Source of the DNA: Desulfobulbaceae bacterium
GTDB lineage: Bacteria; Desulfobacterota; Desulfobulbia; Desulfobulbales; Desulfobulbaceae
Assembly (NCBI GenBank): GCA_026990725.1
Contig: JALXCX010000285.1
Location: forward strand, 1-5,333
DNA: 5,333 nucleotides
Direction of reading: 5' to 3'
Under the pieces are notes generated by a model. It was not told the origin of the DNA, made no database searches, and saw nothing but the letters and a program-made list of their open reading frames with translations. Position numbers and translations under genes: made by a program. Shown here one piece after another: positions 1-5,333 of this stretch. The stretch's first letter is position 1. Each line of letters starts with the position of its first letter.

Positions 1-1496
1 AATCAGACAAGTTTCTTTGGATGAACGAAGATGACATCTGTAAGATGCTGCCTGAAAGTGATGAGTTGTATCGTTTCCCGGATACGCTGCAGACAAACCG
101 GGGGCCGCTGAAACTTTCATACCTGTTTCAGCCTGGTCATGATGCAGACGGTGTCACTGTTGATATTCCAATGCAGGCCTATACCTCTCTTTCCCCGGAA
201 ATCTTCGAATGGCTTGTGCCGGGATTACTTGAAGAAAAAATCTTTTTCCTGCTCAAAGGATTACCCAAAAAACTAAGAAAACTTTTTGTTCCCTTACCAG
301 GCGCAGTTGACCAGATAATGGATGGATTGTCCATGTACCAGGATTCTCTGTATCCCGCACTTGAACGTGTTATACAAAGACGTTTTCAGGTAACTCTTAC
401 CAGGGCCGACTGGCAGCTTGGCAACCTTCCCGCCCATCTACTCATGCGCTTCAGGCTTTGCGACGAACAGGGAAAAACACGCCATTGCTGCCGTTCTTTT
501 CATGAGCTGCAACCATATTTCCAAAAAACAGCCCATACATTCGCAAAGAAAAAACACCATAAACTTCCGGAACAGGACAATATTACCAGCTGGAATTTTT
601 CTTCAGCGCCTGAAATAATCATTCAAATTGAGAGCAAAAACGGACCCGGTACAGCCTACTACCCAACGGTTTTAATAAACGATGAAAAATCAGGTTTAAA
701 TGTACGTTATATTACTGATGAGAAACTGGCAGCAAAGCAAAATCAATGCGGCCTGCGTTTTCTTTTTGACAAAGAATTTTCAAAGGAGAAAAAGGCTCTT
801 AAAAAAGAATGCAAAGCAGCGGTTGCCGGTCATTCGGCCTCTTGGCTCTCTCTTGGTATGAAAGCCACTGCAGCTGAAATTTCAGAAAAACTGACAGAGT
901 GCATACTCGACAATATATTTCCGACAACTGATCAGTTACCAGACGAAAAACAATTTCAGTCCATAGTAAGTGAAGTCCGGACAAACGGTATCCTCAGGCT
1001 GGCAAAAGAGCAGATCAACAGTATCCTTGAATTGCTATCTACCCGAAGAAAAGTACAGGTCAAAATCACAAAATGGCGTCAGCGTGCCGCTAAAAACAAT
1101 CATCTGGATAACGCTCTGTTTACGAATTTCCAGCAACTTCTTGATGAACAGCTTGATCATGATTTTCTTACCACTCTTAAAACTGATAATATTTCAGCCA
1201 AGAAAAAATACCTGCAGGCGCTTGGCCTGCGCATTGAAAGAGCAGAGCATTCTCCAGAAAAGGACAACCTCAAGGCGCAACGTCTAGCACCATTTCTTGC
1301 AAATCTGCAGCATTTACAAACAGGAGGGAATACATCTTCGGCCTGTCGTGAGGCAGTAGCTGTGTATCGACAAATGGTTGAAGAATTCCGAGTCTCGGTT
1401 TTTGCACCGGAGCTTGGCACGGCCTTTCCCGTTTCGGAGAAAAGACTTAAGAAACAATGGCAAAACCTAAAAAATAATTGTCGGACAATGGAATAA
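1..1496 (+). CDS. hrpA: ATP-dependent RNA helicase HrpA, C-terminal part (5' end outside window)
   Basis: This is the C-terminal portion of a DEAH-box RNA helicase of the HrpA type. Counting from the ATG at 21, a stretch at residues 29-50 (LKLSYLFQPG, then DGVTVDIP) is followed by FEWLVPGL (62-69), LPKKLRKLFVPLP (81-93), WNF (191-193) and a C-terminal block EEFRVSVFAPELGT (454-467) with FPVSEKRL (469-476). These match, in order, the region following the helicase core in E. coli HrpA (DUF3418), as I remember that sequence. The frame is open to base 3 and the ATG at 21 has no Shine-Dalgarno sequence, so it is an internal Met and not the start. HrpA proteins are about 1,300 residues long, so roughly 800 residues are missing, including the Walker motifs and DEAH box. 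In E. coli HrpA helps resolve stalled or collided ribosomes; that role is inferred here by family. The frame ends at TAA with no obvious terminator after it. Confidence 0.9.
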   Translation, partial: SDKFLWMNEDDICKMLPESDELYRFPDTLQTNRGPLKLSYLFQPGHDADGVTVDIPMQAYTSLSPEIFEWLVPGLLEEKIFFLLKGLPKKLRKLFVPLPGAVDQIMDGLSMYQDSLYPALERVIQRRFQVTLTRADWQLGNLPAHLLMRFRLCDEQGKTRHCCRSFHELQPYFQKTAHTFAKKKHHKLPEQDNITSWNFSSAPEIIIQIESKNGPGTAYYPTVLINDEKSGLNVRYITDEKLAAKQNQCGLRFLFDKEFSKEKKALKKECKAAVAGHSASWLSLGMKATAAEISEKLTECILDNIFPTTDQLPDEKQFQSIVSEVRTNGILRLAKEQINSILELLSTRRKVQVKITKWRQRAAKNNHLDNALFTNFQQLLDEQLDHDFLTTLKTDNISAKKKYLQALGLRIERAEHSPEKDNLKAQRLAPFLANLQHLQTGGNTSSACREAVAVYRQMVEEFRVSVFAPELGTAFPVSEKRLKKQWQNLKNNCRTME

Positions 1497-1594
1497 CGTC
1501 TTTTCATTATCCGTTGCTGTACCCTGCCGTAGTTACTCGTTGATAATCCACTCTTTTTTCACCTGCATGAGAATAAAACTTACTACCACATTGA

Positions 1595-1610
1595 GAAATA
1601 TGCATATTTC
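1595..1610. repeat. Perfect 16-bp palindrome, candidate operator
   Basis: GAAATATGCATATTTC is its own reverse complement with no spacer, so it cannot fold into a stable hairpin and is better read as a site for a dimeric DNA-binding protein. It lies about 47 bp upstream of the -35 box of the regulator gene at 1696. It contains the half-sites AATATG and CATATT, which both occur again at 1622-1641. The surrounding DNA is AT-rich, which makes chance palindromes more likely, and no known regulator is recognised. Confidence 0.45.
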
Positions 1611-1621
1611 ATAGTTATTCC

Positions 1622-1641
1622 AATATGTTTTATTTCATATT
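1622..1641. repeat. Inverted repeat AATATG-N8-CATATT
   Basis: AATATG at 1622-1627 and CATATT at 1636-1641 form an inverted repeat with an 8-base spacer, using exactly the half-sites of the palindrome at 1595-1610. It ends 16 bases before the -35 box, a typical place for an activator site or an AT-rich UP-like element. A 6-bp stem of A-T pairs with an 8-base loop would be a poor terminator and has no T-tract suited to hrpA termination. Confidence 0.35.
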
Positions 1642-1657
1642 TAATTACCGCAAGGGC

Positions 1658-1687
1658 TTGACATTGACTCGTGCGAGAATATAAAAT
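1658..1687 (+). promoter_or_regulatory. Sigma70-type promoter for the HD-GYP regulator gene
   Basis: A perfect -35 hexamer TTGACA (1658-1663) is followed by either TATAAA (1680-1685, spacer 16) or TAAAAT (1682-1687, spacer 18); each matches the -10 consensus in five of six positions. Transcription would begin near 1692-1695, at or just before the ATG at 1696. There is therefore little or no 5' leader, in keeping with the lack of a Shine-Dalgarno sequence. A second TTGACT follows the -35 directly (1664-1669). Confidence 0.65.
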
Positions 1688-1695
1688 AGTGACTA

Positions 1696-3234
1696 ATGGA
1701 AAAAGTACTGCAAAATAGCTATTCTTTACTGGATCAAACGGCGTGTCGCGACTCTCTCACAGGGTTATTCAGCCACGATTTTTTCCTTATTTCGCTCGAC
1801 AGAGAGATTGAGAGATCAAGGCGTTATGGCACGCCTTGCGTTCTCGCCCTTCTTGATGTAGATAATTTTAATGCCTATAATGAAAAGTACGGCAAACTGG
1901 CCGGTAATATTCTGCTCAAAGGTATTGCCAGCTTTATTTCGCCAAATCGAGGCCTGCGTCAATCCGACCTGTCAGCGCGAATAGCCGGTGACCGTTTTGC
2001 GGTACTCCTTGTTGAAATAACTCTGCCGATTGCGCAAAAGGTTCTCAGCCGCATTCACCGTGAAATCACCGAAACCCTGGGTCCCAATTTCAGCCTGAGT
2101 ATATCCATTGTCTCCTTTCCGGGTAATGCAGCCACAAAAGAGACCCTGTTCTTTCTCTCCGAAGAACTCCTGGCCAGAGCAAAATCATCCTCCAACCGAA
2201 AAATTTTCTGGGAAGATGATGATGAATTAGAATCTAATGGCATGGAACCTGGCCGGATTCTGGTCGTAGACGACGAACCGGGCAGCGCACAACTGCTTAC
2301 TGCGATGATCTCTTCACAGGGGTATGTCGTTCACCAGGCAAACAGTGGACAAGAGGCATTACAATGTGTTGTCAGAGAAAACATAGATCTGATACTCCTT
2401 GATGTCATGATGCCGGATATGGATGGGTTTGAATTTTGTGAACTGCTCAAACGCACTGAATCTACCCGCCGGATCCCCATCGTGCTGGTGACGGCTCTTG
2501 ACTCTGTTGAGGCCAAAATTAAAGGCATCAAAGCCGGAGCTGATGACTTTCTTACCAAGCCCCCTGAAAGAGATCAGCTTCTGGCCCGCGTAAGGTCTTT
2601 GATTCGGGTGAAAAAATCAAACAGCAACCTGACAAGTATAGAAAATGTTCTTATATCGCTTGCAAACATTATCGAGAAAAAGGACAATGCCCAGGGGCAT
2701 ATTCGGCGCGTAGCCAGTATGGCACTAGAAATCGGCAAACGCTTTGGGATGCACAGAGAAGAACTTGAATCTCTTAAACTCGGAGGTATTCTGCACGATA
2801 TCGGCAAGATTGGCGTTCCCCAGAAAATTCTTAACAAAACTGCCCGTCTGACCAGCCCGGAATGGGACGAGATGAAAAAACATGTCTTAACCGGATACCA
2901 GATTTGCCTGCCATTACAACAAAATCTTGGGCCTGCACTGGAAATAATCCGTCACCATCATGAGAAGCTGGACGGATCCGGTTACCCGGACGGGCTCAAA
3001 AAAGAACAGATTTCACTTCCTGTCAGGATCATGGCCGTGGTTGACATGTATGACGCCCTCACCACCGATCGCCCATATCGTCGGGCCATTTCTCCGGAAG
3101 AAAGCCTTGCCATTGTCGAAAAAGATGCCCAGTCAGGACTTCTTGATACAGAAGTTGTCAACCATCTTAAATATTTTCTCGATAAACAGAATAAAATTTT
3201 CCAGACAAAACCGTCTCAGGCAACGACCCCTTGA
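1696..3234 (+). CDS. Degenerate GGDEF - receiver - HD-GYP c-di-GMP phosphodiesterase/response regulator
   Basis: This is a cytoplasmic 512-residue signalling protein with no membrane segment. Residues about 12-172 form a GGDEF domain with DSLTGL (19-24) and D54/D56, but its signature is AGDRF (97-101) in place of GG(D/E)EF. Other substrate positions also differ from PleD: N59 for Lys332 and N71 for Asp344. Cyclase activity is unlikely, yet the inhibitory-site RxxD (R88-D91, nine residues before the signature) is intact, so it may bind c-di-GMP. Residues about 187-304 form a receiver domain with D192/D193, phospho-acceptor D236, T266 and K288. Residues about 313-500 are an HD-GYP domain with H335, H367-D368, H396, H421-H422, the GSGYP segment (427-431) and D450, so hydrolysis of c-di-GMP is expected. 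The start is firm: TGA at 1690-1692 lies in frame just upstream, and no ATG, GTG or TTG lies between codon 1 and DSLTGL. No histidine kinase gene is nearby, so it is an orphan regulator. The next gene overlaps its stop. Confidence 0.93.
   Translation: MEKVLQNSYSLLDQTACRDSLTGLFSHDFFLISLDREIERSRRYGTPCVLALLDVDNFNAYNEKYGKLAGNILLKGIASFISPNRGLRQSDLSARIAGDRFAVLLVEITLPIAQKVLSRIHREITETLGPNFSLSISIVSFPGNAATKETLFFLSEELLARAKSSSNRKIFWEDDDELESNGMEPGRILVVDDEPGSAQLLTAMISSQGYVVHQANSGQEALQCVVRENIDLILLDVMMPDMDGFEFCELLKRTESTRRIPIVLVTALDSVEAKIKGIKAGADDFLTKPPERDQLLARVRSLIRVKKSNSNLTSIENVLISLANIIEKKDNAQGHIRRVASMALEIGKRFGMHREELESLKLGGILHDIGKIGVPQKILNKTARLTSPEWDEMKKHVLTGYQICLPLQQNLGPALEIIRHHHEKLDGSGYPDGLKKEQISLPVRIMAVVDMYDALTTDRPYRRAISPEESLAIVEKDAQSGLLDTEVVNHLKYFLDKQNKIFQTKPSQATTP
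3218..3234 (+). promoter_or_regulatory. Coupled stop/start junction with weak RBS (TTG start over TGA stop)
   Basis: The bases TTGA at 3231-3234 contain a candidate TTG start (3231-3233) overlapping the TGA stop (3232-3234) of the HD-GYP gene. The only Shine-Dalgarno-like bases are AGG at 3218-3220, ten bases before the TTG. A weak site plus overlap suggests that ribosomes finishing the upstream gene re-initiate here. The alternative start is TTG at 3276, which has no visible ribosome binding site. Confidence 0.5.
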
Positions 3235-3641
3235 AGCAATACATTTCCTCCTCCCCAGCCTCACCTGATATCGTTTTGAAAAAACAAGCTTCTACCAGCC
3301 GCAGAGTCTACTCTACTGAACAGGGGAGGATCTGCCCCGAATGTGACAAAAAAATCTCCCGATGCCGCTGTGGCGGAAAAAAACAGACAGCTTCTCAACA
3401 TGATGGAATTGTCAGATTAATGCGGCAGACGAAAGGAAGAAAAGGAAAAGGAGTTACCCTGATAACCGGCGTTCCTCTTGCACCGGCAGAACTGAAAAAC
3501 CTGGCTCAATCATTTAAGAAAAAATGCGGTTGTGGCGGCTCTGTAAAAAATAATATTATAGAAATCCAGGGCGACAAGAGAGATTTACTGGAACAAGAGC
3601 TAACCGGCCTGGGCTATAAAGTCAAACGCGCCGGGGGATAA
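3231..3641 (+). CDS. yciH: SUI1/eIF1-family translation initiation factor-like protein (YciH-type)
   Basis: The protein resembles bacterial YciH, a homologue of eukaryotic eIF1/SUI1 thought to act at the small ribosomal subunit and in start-site fidelity. Family landmarks are VYSTEQGRI (26-34), GRKGKGVTLITGV (69-81), KKKCGCGG (96-103) and IEIQGDKRDLL (110-120), ending in the usual KRAGG-like tail. Between the first two blocks is a Cys-rich insert, C35-x2-C38 and C45-x-C47, that looks like a small zinc ribbon; E. coli YciH lacks it, but many other bacterial members carry a similar one. At 136 residues it is longer than E. coli YciH (about 108). The extra length is the ribbon plus a leader of about 24 residues that does not look conserved. 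That leader leaves the start uncertain: TTG at 3231 (coupled to the upstream stop) or TTG at 3276, which gives 121 residues. No ATG precedes the conserved region. It is probably co-transcribed with the HD-GYP gene. Confidence 0.88.
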   Translation: MKQYISSSPASPDIVLKKQASTSRRVYSTEQGRICPECDKKISRCRCGGKKQTASQHDGIVRLMRQTKGRKGKGVTLITGVPLAPAELKNLAQSFKKKCGCGGSVKNNIIEIQGDKRDLLEQELTGLGYKVKRAGG

Positions 3642-3697
3642 GACAAATACATGAACAAAATCCTCCTGATCTGTTGCCATCCTGCCCCGCATATGCT

Positions 3698-5333
3698 CTA
3701 AAAATCTATTACAAAGCTGTACACGCCCTCTTCCATCCTGCTCTTTACCTTGTAACCTGAATGGTTGAAGATCGATTGCATTCTCCGGTTATCGCGCAGC
3801 ACTTCAGCGGTAAAACCGCTGATACCGTTTCGTTTGGCAATGGTCATTAAATGACGGAACATAAATGTGCCAATGCCATTATTCTGCCAGCCGTCACGGA
3901 TAACAAAGGCGACTTCTGCCTTGTTGGTCTTCTGATTAAGATAATACCTGCCAACGGCAATAATTTCCTCGCCATGGGCCTCAGGTACAACACCGATGAT
4001 GGCCACGTCCTTTCTATGATCAATATAGACAAAATCCTGAATCTGGCGATGGGTAAACCGCTGCTGGTTGCTCATAAAACGATAGTAAACCGTTTCCTGC
4101 GACAGGTCATATATGAGGCCACGCATATGGGGTTCATCTGTTGGTCTGATTGAACGGAAAGACACCTGCGTACCGTCATCAAGCAACAGACTCGTCCGCA
4201 TGAATTCCTCACCGGGCATGAGCATACGTTCCCCGAGGCCAGCCTTTTCCGGGCGGATATATTTTGCCTCAACAGCCTCCTGTAGCAATTTTCCCCGCCA
4301 GTCTGGATGAGCAATTGAGATAAGCGCCATGACACGTTCCTGAATAGACTTGCCATGCAGATAGGCAATACCGTATTCAGTGACCACATAATGCACGGTC
4401 CCTCTGGTGGTGACCACACCAGAACCAGGCTGCAGGGTAGTAACAATACGGGAACGGCTCTTATCTCCATTGGTGGAAGGCATGACAAAAATTGCCCTGC
4501 CCCCTTCAGAGCGGGCCGCACCACGATTAAAATCAACCTGGCCACCAATTCCTGAATAAAACCTGCCACCAACAGAATCCGAACACACCTGGCCGGTAAG
4601 ATCAATCTCCAGGGCCATATTAATGGCAACCATTTTTTTCTGTTTACCAATTATATTGGAATCATTGACATATTCTGTGGGGCGGAAACATATCAACGGG
4701 TTGTTATCGACAAAATCATAGACTCTTCTTGTCCCCATACAGAAACTAACCGTAACCCGTCCCCGATCAACTGTTTTTCTCACTCCGGTCACTGCCCCGG
4801 ATTCTATTAAATCAACCAGAGGTTCAGACAACAGTTCGGTATGGATGCCAAGATCATTTTTATCGCAAAGAAATTCCATCACTGCCAGCGGTAAACGACC
4901 AAGACCGGGAATACGGCCAAGGCCGAATTCGACAGTTGCTCCGTTGGGCACCAGGGAGGCAACCTCTCTGCCTATTCTCTTTGCCGTTTCATTAAAGGGG
5001 TTGGTCTGGCGTTCGATAAGATCTGCTTCCACCGGAACCAACAGATCAAGATCATAGACATCAATGAGGCTGTCACCATGGGTCCAGGGCATATTGGGAT
5101 TGACCTGGGCAATGACGAGAGAAGCATTTTCCGTGGCACTTCGTACCACATCAACAGAGATGCCAAGGCTGACCTTGCCCCGCATATCCGGCGGGGTTAC
5201 CTGGATCAGCGCCACATCAAGGGGCAGACGCCCTGAATGAAACAGCACAGGAATATCTGAGAGCAAAACCGGCGTATAATCGCCCAATCCCTCCTGAATC
5301 ATATCCCGTACGTTTGAACCGATAAAAAAGGAA
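3698..5333 (-). CDS. Acetyl-CoA hydrolase/transferase fused to GNAT acetyltransferase (5' end outside window)
   Basis: This is a two-domain protein. The first part is a class I CoA-transferase of the acetyl-CoA hydrolase / 4-hydroxybutyrate CoA-transferase family, which moves CoA between acyl groups and acetate by way of a glutamyl-CoA intermediate. Counting from the Met at 5302, the segment GLGRIPG (127-133), LGIHTE (151-156) with probable catalytic Glu156, and GIGGQVDFNRGA (251-262) are typical. Residues about 381-534 are a GNAT domain opening with FRSIRPTDE (382-390) and carrying the acetyl-CoA loop QNNGIG (473-478); it resembles the acetyltransferase end of Pat/PatZ-type protein lysine acetyltransferases. 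The frame stays open through the window edge (residues FFIGSNVRD precede the Met) with no ribosome site, so the true start lies outside. By comparison with 4-hydroxybutyrate CoA-transferase, whose active glutamate I recall as Glu238, about 80 residues precede the Met at 5302. It ends at TAG, converging on the SUI1 gene with a 56-bp gap. Substrates are not decided by the sequence. Confidence 0.9.
   Translation of the reverse strand, partial: SFFIGSNVRDMIQEGLGDYTPVLLSDIPVLFHSGRLPLDVALIQVTPPDMRGKVSLGISVDVVRSATENASLVIAQVNPNMPWTHGDSLIDVYDLDLLVPVEADLIERQTNPFNETAKRIGREVASLVPNGATVEFGLGRIPGLGRLPLAVMEFLCDKNDLGIHTELLSEPLVDLIESGAVTGVRKTVDRGRVTVSFCMGTRRVYDFVDNNPLICFRPTEYVNDSNIIGKQKKMVAINMALEIDLTGQVCSDSVGGRFYSGIGGQVDFNRGAARSEGGRAIFVMPSTNGDKSRSRIVTTLQPGSGVVTTRGTVHYVVTEYGIAYLHGKSIQERVMALISIAHPDWRGKLLQEAVEAKYIRPEKAGLGERMLMPGEEFMRTSLLLDDGTQVSFRSIRPTDEPHMRGLIYDLSQETVYYRFMSNQQRFTHRQIQDFVYIDHRKDVAIIGVVPEAHGEEIIAVGRYYLNQKTNKAEVAFVIRDGWQNNGIGTFMFRHLMTIAKRNGISGFTAEVLRDNRRMQSIFNHSGYKVKSRMEEGVYSFVIDF

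Noticed and set aside
21..23. ATG at 21 as the true start of the first gene
   Set aside because: The frame is open to the window edge, there is no ribosome site, and the protein begins deep within the HrpA C-terminal region.
1477..1489. Hyphenated palindrome ATTGTC-G-GACAAT at the end of hrpA, considered as a terminator
   Set aside because: With a one-base centre it can form only about four A-T-rich stem pairs as RNA, has no U-tract, and lies within the coding region.
1157..1507. A 116-codon minus-strand frame opposite the end of hrpA
   Set aside because: It is opposite strongly conserved HrpA C-terminal sequence, is rich in Arg/Ser/Cys as shadow frames often are, and has no recognisable motif.
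1668..1677. Small inverted repeat CTCG-TG-CGAG between the -35 and -10 boxes, considered as a repressor site
   Set aside because: Four-base arms with a mismatched centre are too short to support a call.
3642..3697. Convergent gap searched for a bidirectional terminator
   Set aside because: Only an 8-bp palindrome GCATATGC (3689-3696) is present; there is no GC-rich stem with flanking A/T tracts.
3651..3701. A 16-codon frame (ATG at 3651, TAA at 3699) between the SUI1 gene and the convergent gene
   Set aside because: It is very short, has no well-spaced ribosome site, runs into the end of the opposite gene, and has no recognisable features.
4072..4650. A 192-codon open frame on the minus strand inside the CoA-transferase gene
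   Set aside because: It lies entirely within the transferase/GNAT reading frame, and its translation shows no domain or normal protein composition; it is a frame shadow.

Overview
The window is a chromosomal segment from a Gram-negative bacterium. It carries four protein-coding genes, two of them cut by the window edges, and I see no mobile elements, RNA genes or CRISPR. My best guess at the host is a Desulfobacterota (deltaproteobacterial) lineage. Three things suggest this: an acetyl-CoA hydrolase/transferase fused to a GNAT domain, an SUI1/YciH protein with an added Cys-rich N-terminal ribbon, and an orphan REC-HD-GYP regulator, all at moderate GC. This is inference from protein style, not a proven taxonomic call.

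Layout. Bases 1-1496 (+) hold the C-terminal part of an HrpA-type DEAH-box RNA helicase; its helicase core lies upstream of the window. Bases 1497-1695 are an AT-rich intergenic region. It contains a perfect 16-bp palindrome, a second inverted repeat built from the same AATATG/CATATT half-site, and a near-consensus sigma70-type promoter placed so close to the next ATG that the transcript looks leaderless. Bases 1696-3234 (+) encode a three-domain c-di-GMP signalling protein: a degenerate GGDEF domain with an intact I-site, then a receiver domain, then a complete HD-GYP phosphodiesterase. The next gene, 3231-3641 (+), is an eIF1/SUI1 (YciH) family protein that apparently starts at a TTG overlapping the HD-GYP stop codon, so the two are probably translationally coupled. 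Converging on this pair from the right is 3698-5333 (-), the 5'-truncated CoA-transferase/GNAT fusion. The 56-bp convergent gap shows no clear terminator.

How the genes may work together. The regulator and the SUI1-like factor form a likely two-gene operon read from the promoter at about 1658-1685. The flanking hrpA and CoA-transferase genes look like independent housekeeping or metabolic genes. The most interesting part of the window is the regulator: a phosphorylation input (REC) and a probable c-di-GMP-sensing pseudo-cyclase domain sit on the same chain as a c-di-GMP-degrading output, and the gene is expressed from a promoter with operator-like repeats and no leader. I do not see convincing evidence for a wholly new system.
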